Assembly (NCBI GenBank): GCA_023853785.1
Contig: JAJIRX010000496.1
Span: forward strand, 186,001 to 250,000
DNA length: 64,000 bases
DNA from: Psilocybe azurescens
Lineage: Eukaryota; Basidiomycota; Agaricomycetes; Agaricales; Agrocybaceae
Reading direction: 5' to 3'
Shown: in pieces, positions 12,118 to 24,028 of the stretch
Numbering within the stretch: the first letter of the stretch is position 1
Layout of the letters: every line of letters begins with the position of its first letter
Position numbers and translations under genes: made by a program
The notes under the pieces: generated by a model
Seen by the model: only the letters and a program-made list of their open reading frames with translations
Database searches by the model: none
What the model was told of the DNA's origin: nothing

Positions 12118-12593
12118 TGTTACGACAAGTCTTTTTTCTTTTCCCTTTCTCTTTTCTTTTCTTTTCTTTTCCTTTTCTTTGTCATCCTTCACATCATTGA
12201 TACAGCATCATCTGCTCTGATGAACTTTGTTTTCTATCATTCTACCTAAACTCCATCATATCTCTGATGGACTTTCACTTCCATCTTTTATGATACATCT
12301 TTTGATGAACATTTGATCTGTTTCCTTTCACTTCCATCTTTTATGATACATCTTTCGATGAACAATTGATCTGTTTCCTCTATTCTTATATACATCTGCT
12401 GATGAACATTCAAACTCGTTTCAACTTGCTGTACAGTTCATAGTATTTATACTAGGAAGGATCCATTGTATTCTTTAGCTAGTTCTTGAGAATCTAACCT
12501 CCTCTTACTTGACACTGCTTGGAACTTGCTGTTCTTGACTACTTGACTGTCGGCTTTATCCACGCACGTGAATATAAGCTTGAAGTCGTAACA
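12118..12593 (+). repeat. 3' LTR
   Basis: 476 bp, starts TGTTACGAC and ends GTCGTAACA. It matches the 5' LTR almost throughout. Visible differences are the T/C at its sixth base, the length of the pyrimidine tract, and a few single bases such as CTACCTAAAC versus CTACGAAAC. Confidence 0.95.
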
Positions 12594-12598
12594 GCGAC
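12594..12598. repeat. Target-site duplication GCGAC, right copy
   Basis: Right-hand partner of the GCGAC at 6178-6182; the helicase part of the Helitron resumes straight after it. Confidence 0.95.
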
Positions 12599-14808
12599 CG
12601 AGAGGTTCTGAAAATCATCCATAACATCCAGTACTATTATGAGTGTTTGGATGGAGCCCATGCGAGGAGGGAGGAAGAAAAGACAGCCCGCGAAGGTGGT
12701 CCACTCGAATTTGAGCTCAAAATAAGCAAAGAGGATAGGGCCAAGATGGATGAGCTAGTCAAAGCCAATGTAATCGAGGACGAGATGACAGAAGAAGACC
12801 TGGAGATAGCAAGATTGGAAAAGATTGCAGCTAGGGACACAATGTTTGGAACGGCAGCACTATACAAAGGATACTGTGCAGGAGTGTTTGACAACAGTCC
12901 GATGGAAACAGTGTGGAATGCTGGATGCAAGTTGGCATCAGGCGACGACACTTTGAATCGCAGCCTGGGAGAAGAAATTGAAGGAGACTGTAAGGCAAAC
13001 AGTCAGTACAGAACCTCAGGCAGACACGGTAAATGGAAGCGTACAGAACAGAGCACCAAATTTGTCAACAGCCAACACAGCACCCGAGATATTGCCAATC
13101 GAGCCATCAAGAGTGTTGACAGATTCGGGAGTACCGGTTCCAAGACAAGAACACATGTTGTTGGCACTCTTGAATGAAGAGCAAAGAAGAGCGCATGACA
13201 TAGTCAAAAGGAGGCTGCAGCAGCACATGACGAGTGAGTGCACAAATGTCAACGATGCAAATTTAGATGCTCACAGTGAAGTTAATAGACGGAAAAGCTC
13301 CCCAATTGAGAATGTTGATACTCGGGCAAGGGGCACTGGGAAATTGATGCTAATCGGAGCAATCACGGAGACCTTTCAGTACTATGGACAGCTAGACATT
13401 TTAGCAAAATGCGCGAACAACTGGGATTGCGGCAACCGACATAGGAGGTATGACGCTACACTCATGGGCTGGTCTTTCGCGAAAGGCCACCTACGAAGGA
13501 AGATTGGCTAGAGAGGGCATGCGACAAAACATTAAATAAACGGCGAAGGAACATAGAGGGAAAGCCTTTCTTATATTGGATGAAGTGTCCATGACGGACA
13601 AAACAGGGGTGTTCCTGACATCAGAAGTGACTGGCCATACAAGAGCAAATGATTTCAAAGGAAGCGCAGAAGACCCATTCGGAGGGATGCATCTGATATT
13701 CACGGGCAATTTTCACCAGTTCCCTCCAGTCGGAAATGCTACCAGAGCTCTGTACATTGAAAAACAGAAAGACACCGCCAGAGCAACCATCGGACGTGAA
13801 ATATTCAAGCAGTTTGACACTGTTGTTATTCTGGATAAGCAAATACGCATCAAAGACAAAGTTTGGATAGATATACTCAACAGGCTCCGGGTGGGCGAAT
13901 GCGACTACAACGATATTGAATAAGTCGAGAAATTGGTACTGGAGCACAAGGAGTGCGACAAGCCAAACTTTCAAGAAGCGCCCTTGGAGCGATGCTGTTT
14001 TAGTGACCAGTTGACATGTTGTGAGAGAAATGTGGAATGTGGAATCTCTGGCCAAACATTGCAGAAAAACAGGCAATATTTGGTACATTGTAGAAGCATA
14101 GAACACAGTGAAGAAGACTGGAGAAAGACCATCAATAAGCACCCGGTGCGAAATTGCCAAACTCAATGAAGATCACACACAGAAGCTGGTGGAGACAGTT
14201 CAGATAGCGGTTGGCATGAAAGCAATGATATTATTGAATATCGCAACAGAAGGCAACATTGCCAACAGGACGCGTGGGATCATACACGACATAATATTGG
14301 ATGAAAGAGAATGGACGCACCCACCAATCACGGACGGCACAGCAAAGCTGAAGTACCCACCAGCGATGATACTCTTCAAACCAAATAAGCGCACAGAACT
14401 ACAGTTCGACAGTATAGAACCTGGCCTCATACCTTTAACACCATCAGAGGCAACGTTTTCTGTCAAGACTAAAGGCAAAAAGAAGAAATCAATGTTAATA
14501 AAAGAAGACAGTATGGTATCACAGCTGGATACACGTTCACCGATTACAAGTCACAAGGTCAAACAATCGAATATGTTATAATTGACCTTGCAAAACCCCC
14601 GACTGGTAGCCTTTCACCGTTTGGAGTCTATGTGGCTATGTCCAGGAGCAGAGGGAGAGATACCATCAGGCTTCTCAGACCTTTCAATCGCAAGCTTTTC
14701 CAGCATCACCCGTCTGAGGATCTTCGAAAAGACATGAAAAGACTAGAGGAAATAAACGAGCAAACAAGGGACGCATGGGAGCTGGATAGAAACCCCGTGT
14801 CGCAATGA
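12599..14808 (+). pseudogene. Helitron PIF1-type helicase domain
   Basis: Second half of RepHel after the retrotransposon. ALLNEEQRRAHDIV starts the helicase at about 13165; Walker A is RGTGK with GTGK at 13332-13343; Walker B is LILDEVSM at about 13570; the next motif is GNFHQFPPVG at 13705-13734. The C-terminal part has VGMKAMILLNIATEG, and after a frameshift near 14520, FTDYKSQGQTIEYVIIDLA and YVAMSRSRGRDTIRLL. Stop TGA at 14806-14808. At least four frame changes (near 13010, 13480, 13930, 14160) make it non-functional. The helicase would unwind DNA ahead of the Rep nick. Confidence 0.88.
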
Positions 14809-14814
14809 ATGCGT

Positions 14815-15460
14815 TCGCGGGATAGTATAGAGGTCGCAACAGCACTAAATAGAAATGGGTTATTAAATATACGATAAAAGACATTAATTAGCTCTTCGTG
14901 ACCTGCATTTCCACCCATCCTCAGTATTTCCAGACATGCCTCCGGGGCCAAGGGTTGAGATGAGACGACAGAAGACAACAACAGATGGGATGGTTTTGGC
15001 ACATGAAAGAGGTCGCAGGATAGTAGAGGTCGCAACAGCACTAAATAGAAACAGGTTATTAGACATACGATAAAAGACAATAATCAGCCCTTCGTACCTG
15101 CATTTCTACCCATCCTCAGTATTTCCAGACATGCCTCCGGGGCCAAGGGCTAAGATGAGACGACAGAAGACGACGACAGATGGGATGGTGAAGTAGAGCA
15201 CTAGATGTAGGAATCCTGAGTAACGTCCCATTATTTGGCACACGAAAGAGGTCGCCCAGGATAGTAGAGGTCACAACAGCGCTAAATAGAAAGAGGTTAT
15301 TGGACATACAATAAAAGACAATAATTAGCCCTTCGTACCTGCATTCCTCAGTATTTCCAGACATGCCTCCGGGGCCAAGGGTTAAGATGAGACGACAGAA
15401 GACGACGACAGGCAGGATGGTGAAGTAGAGCACTAGACGTAGGAATCCCGAGTAACATCC
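14815..15460 (+). repeat. Tandem array of about 200-240-bp units, three copies
   Basis: Three diverged direct units start near 14820, 15016 and 15259. Each contains GATAGTAGAGGTCGCAACAG, AAAAGACAATAAT and CATGCCTCCGGGGCCAAGGG, in that order. They begin right behind the helicase stop. The same array occurs inverted at 46550-46947 with two units. I read it as part of the Helitron 3' tail. Confidence 0.85.
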
Positions 15461-15469
15461 AATTATTTG

Positions 15470-15725
15470 GCAAACAAAAAAGAACAAATAACATACCAAC
15501 ATTTCATCGAGTTATCCCAGAATCTGAACGTCCGAGTGTTTGGCAAACGGAATAGGAACAAACAACGTACCAACATTTTTTTGAGTTTCCCAGAATCTGA
15601 ACATCCAAGTGTTTGGCAAACGGAAGAGGAACAAACAATGTACCAACATTTTGTCGAGTTTCCCAGAATCTGAACATCCAAGTGTTTGGCAAACGGAAGA
15701 GAAACAAACAATGCACCAACATAAG
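15470..15725 (+). repeat. Tandem array of about 70-bp units, four copies
   Basis: Each unit holds ACCAACATTT, CCCAGAATCTGAAC and GTGTTTGGCAAACGG; the copies begin near 15483, 15557, 15627 and 15704 (the last incomplete). The opposite strand is open through the array, which is a by-product of the repeat period. The inverted partner array is at 46280-46540. Confidence 0.85.
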
Positions 15726-15757
15726 TTACATAACATAGGTATTTTAGACAGTGGGGA

Positions 15758-15783
15758 GCCTTTCTGTTTCACAGCAAGGCCAT
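15758..15783 (+). other. Hairpin at proposed Helitron 3' terminus
   Basis: GCCTT and AAGGC flank a 13-base loop at 15758-15780, followed by CAT. Similarity between this tail and the inverted copy ends exactly here (at 46224 in the other copy). A short 3' hairpin just before the terminus is a Helitron hallmark, but the usual CTRR is absent, so the assignment is inference. Confidence 0.45.
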
Positions 15784-16910
15784 TATTATTATTATTATTT
15801 TTAAAAAGTATATTTTACTATACTAAACAGTGCGCAATAGCAGTCCTGCGAGGTAGGCTACACCTAAAAACCCTCTCATCGATCCAGAAAATAGAAAAGA
15901 GCACAGTTAGACACTGATCTCAGGATGGCCAGTCCAATTTTGGTGGGTGGGACTGGCAGAAGTGGTTTAACCAGCTTGTGCGCCAAAGCTTCCAGCTGTT
16001 AGCAAGCTGCATAGTTGGTGAGCAGGCAAACACAGTGAAAAAAACCCTAGAAACACTAGTAGACAAGAACCATCTACATACAAAGGACCAGAAAAAGAAA
16101 TAAAATGAGTGTTGCCTGCCTTCTACTATGCCTGAGGGCTCCTGAACCTCTCCATCTGTGTCTCCATCTGTTCCCTCCCCATCTTCCTTTTTATTTGTTG
16201 CAATCAAAACAACCCACAAAATCTGACATATTGCAACTGTGCTAGCTGTCTCCCCCAAGAGGTAGGGCCATGCAGGGATGGTTCCTGGATTGGGTGCTAG
16301 CTCCTCCCTCTGCTCCTGTTTGGGTAATCGGGTGTTGTTGTGGTTGTGCCCCTAAGGGTCTGCACAAAGCAGAGCATAGTTGAAGATGCTCAGGGCCTTG
16401 TCAAGAGCACCTGAGGTGTGTTGGAGAAAATTGTAGACAGGACCATCAGGCCTTCAGCAAAGCGAGAGTGGTGAGGACCACACATAGTCACGATCTCCAC
16501 AGATAATACACAAAAGGAGGGTGTGGTGATAAAGGAGTAAGTGACCAGGCCTTGAGGGCCCAATGAGGATGGATGCATTAATGATGAGGGTTTTGGTAAT
16601 ATAGAGTCCAAACCATGGTGGGGAGGGACAAGTTCTCACAGTCAGATGGTGGTGGTAAAGGTCAATTATCAGTATTGCTTAAGACATATTAAATGGTGTT
16701 AGCCGCATCCATCATATTGTGATATTGTAACCCACTGGTTATTAATGAATCAAAATGTCTGGCAACAAGCTGTGTGCAAAGCACTTATTATTAGTGAACC
16801 AATCAGTACAGCATATAAAGGTGCATGTTAGGCAGCATTTAATCCTCCTTATTATACAAGTGTTTTTCTCAGCTCTGGGAGTCTCTAAAAATTGTATTTC
16901 CTCCCAGAAT
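15784..16910. other. No gene seen
   Basis: AT-rich, almost without CpG from about 16.3 kb on. It starts with a short (ATT)n run at 15782-15800. Short open frames exist (for example 15920-16258 minus) but have no recognisable domain and look accidental. Confidence 0.6.
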
Positions 16911-19900
16911 TAGTGATGTGCCAGCTTGGGCTTGGCCTGAAAGCCCCAGCTTTGGCCTGGCTTTAGGGGCTCAGGCTTCACAAAATTGTGAACCAGGCTC
17001 CAGGCCAAAATTAGGCTTGGCCCAGTCTGGCTTTGGCTCAGGCTGGGGCTTTCAGCAGTAATTTTGCATTTTAAGTGCAAAAAATTAAAATATATATGTA
17101 CTTGTATGCAGATAATATATTTTATCAACACAATACCATTAATTTTTCATGCACAGTGTACCGGCACTCCTTGGCACACTTGACCTTAGCACCTCCAAAT
17201 CATGTCCATTCCCTTAGATATTTTATACTATAAGAGATCTACACTATAGCAATACACATTATTTTTTTAAAAATAATTTGGTGATAGAAGTTCTGCAATG
17301 TCATTGTACATAGAAAAAGAGAGCCTTTTGAAACTACTTGCTTTGTGTGGACAGATTTCTGACGGATTTACAAGGCCTTTTCCCAGTTTTTTTTTTTTTT
17401 CATTACAAAGTATATCCTACTGGGAATGCAACAGCCAAATTGTGTGGTTAACAGGCCAAAAACATGTGCAGGAGAAATGGCAGAAGCCATCAACAAAAAA
17501 GTGTGACATATACACAAATCACTCTAGCCTTCCCACACCATTGCTACTTGCTTCTATTAATCCCATGCCCTTGAAGCTCTCCAGGCTGCCCTGGATCATT
17601 CAAGAGAAGTTTAGTGAAAAGGGAGGCTGCAGGCAAGGGTGACAAGGAGGAGAGTGGAGGAGAGTGAGAGCGGTAATGATGATGGACAAGATTTGTCACA
17701 TTTTTGGTGAGTCATGGACTGTGCCAAGGAGTGAATTTTGTGACACATGCACTCATTTTAATGAATACTGTATTCCTCTGTGTAAACTGCATAATTTAGC
17801 TCAAATTTTTAACTGGTAGTACTCAGGACCTCTCTTCATAGGGTAGTCAAAAAAATTTACAAAAATCTAAGAGGCTGTGCTTTAATTCAAAAATTTCACA
17901 GGGTGTGCCAAGGAGTGCTGGTACACTGTATAGGATGTAAATCAGTCATGAAGCATTGATGATAGAGTTGCTAACAATGTTTTTGATCAAATTAAAATTC
18001 CAATGAAACTTGCCAAATTTGCTCTTCTGTGTTGCATTTTTGTTTGTAGTGAGATACTTGCTGCAGAGTGTGCTTGCAGCTTAAGACCTCAATCAAATTT
18101 TACAATGACTAGTTTGTTACTGGGAAAGGAAGCTTGTGCTTTTAATAATCATACTACACAAAATCTTCAAACAGGGGTGAATACAAGGGTTAGTTTGCAA
18201 GAATTTATGTTGTTATGATTTCATGATGGGTGTTGAGACTTTACAAATCTCTACTCTAACACAATACTGTTTCCAGACCTTCTTAGAGTCACTATCAGCA
18301 GGTACACACTTTGAGCTGAAGTGTGGGGTTCAAAATTCTGCAGAATCTCTTCTCTAACACAGTTCCATTTCCAGACCTTTTTAGGGTCACTATCAGCAGG
18401 TACATGATTCAAGCTAAATAAATTGGTGGCCTTCTTGACCTAATAAAACACAATTTGGCCCTCTTGATCTACCAGCTAAAGACCCTCTTGGCCTTGGGAA
18501 TACAAAAAGAGAGAGCTAGATTGTGAATCTAGCTTGCATGCCCTATATCTTGGTTGCCCTCTTGCCAGGTATAAAGTCAATATTTAGACTTGAGTTGTGT
18601 GAGGTGAACTCTTCAAGTATTTCTAGCTTTCAAATGTGCAAAGCACTGCTTTCAAATTCAAAGGTGAACAATATATTGCTATTGCTTGACAAGCAATTAA
18701 TGTCCTCAAAGTTTTTAATACTTTTCAGAAAATGCAGCCACAGAATAAATCTGTACTGCATTTCTTGGGGTAAAATTACTTGCTCAATATCTATGTAGAT
18801 ATATTTAATTTATAGCTACAGGTACATACAATTTTGGAGAATAATTTAGTAAATCAAATCACTACTGCAAACCCCCCAACCTACATGTTTCTCAAACCAT
18901 AAGCCTTTCTACAACCAATCAGATTACTAATAAATAATCTATGTGGATATTGTGTGCCTAGCTAGTACTTGGCACTCTTCAGCTGTTATTCTCTTAGGCA
19001 TACAGACCACAATTTTGACAATGGGTTCATCTGTTATGCCATGTTATTCAATTTGTTCATCAGCTCAGCTCCTGTCAATCTCTTATTATGAGTCAACCCC
19101 ATGTTGGGCCATGCATTATTCCATTTCTCCTATTGGTTGAGAATACTCTTCATATTCATATACTCTGATCTGCTCAGCTAGACATGTGTGCATTTTTTGT
19201 TATTGCTTCCAGAATATGAAGACTTGCTTGGCAGTCCTTGTTTTCCTTTATGTTTTGGACAGCTAAAACTACCCTTGTCCCATACTGCAATCAGACTCAT
19301 TTAATGGGGCTGAGCTGGTTTGTTCTGACTGTCTGTGATGCATGAGGACCTGTATTGCACTCTGCAAGACCTCTAGAGTACTTTGGCGCCAAGTCTTAAT
19401 TGTATCACATGTAGTTAGTGTGTGCTATTTTTAGAACATGTGACCGACTGCACTGTGTCTCAACATCAGCTAATGCCTTTGCCTTCCTTTGTTGTTCTTT
19501 GGTCAATGCATAGTTACATCTTTTACAGATAGTATATCATTGTTTACAATAGCTAGCCCAACCACCCAGTATTTAGACATAATTATGCCATTTATACTGC
19601 TTAGCTGTGGGCCAATACTGCTTATTTTGTAGTTTCCCTCATTCTTCATGAATGTATCACCACTCACTTATATATATCTGGATGCCAAAAATTCAGCTAC
19701 TCTTCATCATGCATCCTTTTACACAGCTAGCTGTGCAATGGTCTCTTCAGCATGTTCCATATGACCCTTGTAATTGTTACCACACCTCTAGTACTCTCTA
19801 GGTGTAGTTGTGTTAAATATCTACTGCAGTATCTATAAAGTACTGGCCCCAATGGCACACTAAATAATTGGCAGTGTGACATATATTGAAGAGACTGTAG

Positions 19901-21310
19901 TCAGTACTATGGTACACCATTTGAGTGGTTCAAAGAGACATACAAAGAGCCTAGTAGGTTGTCACATGCTCACCTTGCTGACTGAACAAATTGCACAATT
20001 ACGTTCATAGCATCTAGAGATGTTAGTAAGGTAGTATGGAATGATTGAAACAGCTTGCATGGGTTTTGGTGGTGTGTGCCATCACTGGTGATCTAAAAAT
20101 GGTGAAAACCCAATTTTCTCCTAAGGGTATTGGCATTGAGAGCATTAGTGGGATCAGGGGAATGCAAAAACTGAGATCTGGGGGCTCTTGGGTTCTTGGG
20201 TATTGGGGGTGGGTACTGCACAGCCTTGTTTCCCAATAATGTCTCTAATAAAGTGCTTAAATAGTCTTTATTTTGATTTTATGGACACTTAAGCATCTCA
20301 CTAGGCTCTACACAGTTTTATTATTATATTACAGTGTATTTTTTTACTCATATTAGTCTGCAAATGTAACACTTATTAGTGGCATATCCAAGACATTGCT
20401 TAATAGCATAGCTGGAGCACCTTTGGGCAGTGTTATCTGAGACACCACTAAATAAGGGGCTAAATCACCTTTAAATAGTGCATCTGAGACATCACTAAAT
20501 GCTGAGCAGGAACATCTCTATGTGGTGTGTTGGCAACACCAGCTAACAGCCTTATCTAAGCATTATTTACTGCTGCTGATAAACATTGTTAAATGGGGTC
20601 ATTTTGATAATTAACTACCGTCATTAAATGCTGTCAGAATATAATAATATAATGGTGGCTAGGTACACTATTTATCAGCAAACTAGGCACATTGACAAAT
20701 GGTGCACTGGCTTCCTACAGTGCTTACCTGTAGATGTTCGCTTTTTGTCTTATTTTTCTTCTTCTTCTTCTTGTGCTTGATTGTTTCAGATGGCAGAGAG
20801 ACAGGAGAAGTGGATCTCAAAGGGTTAACATTGTTGCTACTGTCCTCATTGTCGTCAGAAACAAAAGCACAGCGCTTCTTTGGGTTTGGTCTGGGAATCA
20901 CGTCTTCAGTTTCTGATGTATCAGGGCCAGGCACGTCCACTGATGACGGAGATTGGCTCACTTCGGGTGATGTTGCACCCGCCAACCCTCGAGCTCGAGA
21001 TTTTTTTCTTTGCACAGCAGCAATGGCTTCATGATGTGAGGACAGCTGAAGAGCACCACCATTGTCAGCAATCAGTTTTGTGGTGGGTTGAATAATACGT
21101 GAGGGTCCTGAACGAGTTGCCATTCTTTATTTGTTAAAGTAAATTCAATATCTTAAATATCAAAGATACAAATAAAAATCTACGATACCTACGGCTCTCA
21201 GAATCCAAGCCTGAGCTGTGAGGCCTAGACAAGCCGTCCCTGCGGCCCGGCTCGGCCTAGCTTTTCACGGTTGGCTTAGGCCGGCTTGAGCCTAGGTCGG
21301 CACATCACTA
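16911..21310 (-). mobile_element. Decayed hAT-like transposon
   Basis: The ends are inverted repeats starting TAGTGATGTGCC, followed on both sides by GCC/GGC-rich subterminal repeats. These are CpG-free on the left (AGCTTGGGCTTGGCCTG) and CpG-rich on the right (CGGCCCGGCTCGGCC in part). TAGTGATGTGC-type ends with such subterminal repeats fit fungal hAT elements. The only recognisable coding part is the transposase N-terminal piece at 20683-21123 (minus); the remaining 3.8 kb is AT-rich and full of stops. The 8-bp flanks (CCCAGAAT and GTCCGGTG) do not match, so a rearrangement or loss at one end is likely. Confidence 0.6.
20683..21123 (-). pseudogene. hAT transposase N-terminal fragment
   Basis: 147-codon frame opening MATRSGPSRIIQPTTKL close to the right inverted repeat, as expected for the 5' end of an inward-reading hAT gene. 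It has a serine/proline-rich middle, a nuclear-localisation-like run of lysines (KHKKKKKKNK) and ends with CTICQCA, which could be the first half of a BED-type zinc finger (inference). No DDE core or hATC domain can be read downstream. Unlike the rest of the element it retains many CpG. Confidence 0.5.
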
Positions 21311-21546
21311 GTCCGGTGTTCACATATGTTTCGTTAAGTATCGTAGAGGCTTGACCGTTATCAGCCTTTATCTCGGCCTTCAGGGTTGTTTAAGGAAATC
21401 AGGGCGTGTCTGACGACTTTTGGTTAGCCCGAAAGGAACCAAACGGTTTATCGACATCAACCCCACTATTCGCGGCGAATGTCCAAAGATTCCCGCCTTG
21501 TTTCTCTCTCTCCCCTTCCACTAGGTCCTACTCGTACTTGGATGTC

Positions 21547-23103
21547 ATGCAAGGTCTGCAGCGGCTAAGCCTGCTTTACGCCTTTACGCACCTGCTTTGC
21601 CAGGTCTCTGCCATATACCTCCCTCTTCGCGAGCATGCTGGCGCGACGTTTTTCGATGGATGGGCGTACTATGGCAATGTTGATAACACGACATGGGGTG
21701 AATTAATCTCGTTCTTCTCATTTTCATCGATGATTTAAAGGCGCTTACCGTGCTGTGGACCAGGAAATGTCACGTATCTGGACCAGCCAACTGCTACAAC
21801 CAAAGGCCTGACTTTTGTCAACGAAGCGGGTAATGCTGTCGTCAAGGTTGATAACTCGACGACCTTGGATGCTCCAACGATGCAGGGCCAGGTGGTGAAC
21901 AGGGATTCGGTGGGTCACTGACCTCTCTCTGGTTCTGGAACGCCGGGCATCTTCAAACCAACTGACCATTGTTATTGCTGCTATTTATTCAAATAGATCC
22001 GACTCACCTCCATCGATAGCTATGGTATCGGCTCGCTGATAATCATCGACGCCCTCCACATTCCCTACGGTTGCTCTGTATGTTGAACTCTACAAAATAT
22101 CGACGTCATGATATTGAAGATATCCACTCGTTAGGTCTGGCCCTCCTTCTGGACGTATGGAATGCAAGAAGAATGGCCCAACGCTGGAGAAATCGATATC
22201 ATTGAAGCCATCAACAACATGAATCGTAATCAGATAGCGTTGCACACACCAGGAGGCTGCTTCCAAGCTCCGAATCCGGGCCAGACGGGCACGACATTAG
22301 AGCAAGACTGTTCAACCGATCGCGGATGCATCGTTGCTGAAACAAAGCCGAATAGTTTCGGACCAGGATTCGCACAAGCCGGTGGAGGTGTATATGCTGT
22401 ACAGATGGCGACCACAGGCATAAATGCCTGGTTCTGGGGTGTATGTTTTCAATAATTCTGCCTCAAAAATATGTGCTTAACTTAACTCTTCTGCAGAGGG
22501 CCGATATCCCTGATAATTTGAAAACTACGACGTCGACGAGTAATATTGATGTTACCAATTGGGGACTACCTACGGCCGCATATCCTGCGTCTACCTGCAA
22601 CATGACACAGTATTTCCCACCTCAGAATTTGGTCCTACTAACAACTCTTTGCGGCGTCTGGTATGTAGCCATTCAATTTTGACATGCAATATGTATCCAA
22701 ACATTTTTCCAGGGCCGGGGTTCCTAGTATTTACCGGTCTACATGCCAAACTCCAACGAATTCTTGCGTGCGTGCTTTTACACAAAATTTATCCTGGTCT
22801 AGTGGTAAATTCTGATCCCTCTCTCTTCCAGTTCAACGATAATGTCCTAGGCCCCCGAGCAATTTCGATCAAGCCTACTGGGAAATCCAATACGTCAGAA
22901 CCTACATCTCAGACGACGCACCAAAGCCTCCTACTTCCTCTACTTCCAGCTCTAGCACCCAGAGCTCCTCTACTGGTTCTGGTGGCCCCTCAGAACCACC
23001 TAGAGCCCCTTCATCCGCTGTCCCTCTACGATTCTCCTCTGAGATTTTTACCATCTTACCTTTTATCTTTTACTGTGGCGCTCATGTTCTGGGTTTGATT
23101 TGA
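21547..23103 (+). CDS. Secreted GH16 endo-beta-1,3(4)-glucanase-like enzyme
   Basis: Glycoside hydrolase family 16, expected to cut beta-1,3- or mixed-linkage glucan outside the cell or in the wall. The ATG at 21547 gives a signal peptide (MQGLQRLSLLYAFTHLLCQV). The catalytic motif GEIDIIE at 22186-22206 supplies nucleophile and acid/base glutamates. WPSFWTYG lies just before it, and AYWEIQYVRTY closes the domain near 22880-22910. Introns with clear GT..AG ends are seen at about 21697-21770, 21908-21996, 22078-22135, 22440-22497 and 22661-22713; the last intron before the final exon is unresolved. The C-terminus is serine/proline-rich, then hydrophobic (FTILPFIFYCGAHVLGLI), suggesting a GPI anchor. 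CpG content is normal, and the gene lies between two CpG-decayed domains. Confidence 0.88.
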
Positions 23104-24028
23104 TGATCGACTTTTTAGGTGTAATATGGCAACTCCCATACTTTGGTTCTTCTGGTATTTACGGTACACGGACATCTGCTCTTACTATAGACACTATACC
23201 CAACCTTAGTATATCCAGCTATGTATCTTTCCTTTCGTATTTCTAGCGTTTCCTGGACGTTTTTCGGACAACACTACTATCTACTCTTTGTGGCTAATTC
23301 ACACGGTATTTCCTCGAGTTGCGGCATGAGTATCCGTTCACTCTAGAGTCACTTATCACCACTGGTCCTTGAAACGAACCTCGGCACTCACTGTTTGACA
23401 AGCAGGTGTTAAACTGCTATATTGGGCGCTGCTCTCTCTTGTTCTCTCCGAATTAACCCGGTCCTCCGTGAATGTGGAGGAAAACGACGCAGTACACCAG
23501 TTACCACCTCTTCCGAGCCGTCGGTCCTCGTGGACACGAAGGTACATATTCTGCTCAGATGGACAACAGACAGACGGTGATCCGGAATGTCATGTTACTC
23601 AATCCGATTGCTTGAGCGCCAATCACAGCAATTATGCATCTTGGCTCTGCCTAATTTGTGTCAGCATCTAGGTCTGGTTCGGAAATTTCTCACTCTCGGA
23701 AAGCATTTATTGATCGTCTGAAGCAAGACGTACTCTGAATGTAAAGTTTGCTGGCAGGAAACATACGAGATAGAAAAAGGTCTGATCTATTCGTAAGAAT
23801 GGTTGCATGTTCGTTAAAGTGAATCTATCAATAGATCTAGGACACTTTGGCTTGTGAGATGGCAGCTACTGCAGTAAGAAAACAAAGTCTACGACAGAAG
23901 ATACTTGATTTGTTTATATAAAGACAAAATGCACTATGTAAAAAACAACTACGAAGGTGATTATAAATAAGAATGGACATATAATGGCAGAACCACATAA
24001 TTTACGGACTGGCATGTTACCCAGAACA
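23104..24028. other. No gene seen
   Basis: Intergenic sequence between the converging GH16 and HIT-like genes. It has normal CpG content and only short open frames with no recognisable domain. Confidence 0.6.

Larger units (their letters stand above)
6183..12593 (+). mobile_element. Ty3/gypsy LTR retrotransposon (chromovirus)
   Basis: 6.4-kb element with LTRs at 6183-6657 and 12118-12593, ending in the inverted repeat TGTTAYGAC / GTCGTAACA and flanked by the 5-bp duplication GCGAC. The order Gag, protease, RT, RNase H, integrase, chromodomain is that of chromoviruses. The LTRs are nearly identical by eye, which implies a fairly young insertion. However, Gag has two frame breaks and Pol several, so it seems inactive in this copy. 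I could not match the primer-binding site after 6657 to a tRNA, and the polypurine tract before 12118 is weak. Confidence 0.95.
2100..15783 (+). mobile_element. Autonomous Helitron, decayed, split by a Ty3 retrotransposon
   Basis: Rolling-circle transposon. Domains in order: DUF6570 (2255-3382), Helitron-like N and HUH replication initiator (3544-5308), a linker (5331-6182), and after the inserted retrotransposon a PIF1-type helicase (12599-14808). Behind the helicase stop is a tail of 200-bp and 70-bp tandem repeats. It ends in a hairpin at 15758-15780 (stem GCCTT/AAGGC), directly before the point (15783) where similarity to an inverted copy at 46224-46947 stops. I take that point as the 3' terminus, although no canonical CTRR end is visible. 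The 5' terminus (expected TC) was not found, so the start given is approximate. Many frameshifts show that the element is dead. Confidence 0.8.

Noticed and set aside
15470..15725. CRISPR-like array.
   Set aside because: The units are contiguous tandem repeats of about 70 bp with no unique spacers, in a eukaryotic genome.
15463..15772. Several overlapping open frames on both strands with repeated FRLPNTW-like peptides.
   Set aside because: They arise only from the tandem DNA repeats; the same by-product appears at 46.2-46.8 kb.
16911..21310. Complete hAT transposon with target duplication.
   Set aside because: Ends fit, but the 8-bp flanks differ and no catalytic core can be read, so only a decayed or rearranged element is claimed.
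22559..23098. A second plus-strand protein overlapping the GH16 3' end.
   Set aside because: It reads across intron sequence out of phase; the GH16 frame gives the expected AYWEI ending and a GPI-type tail.
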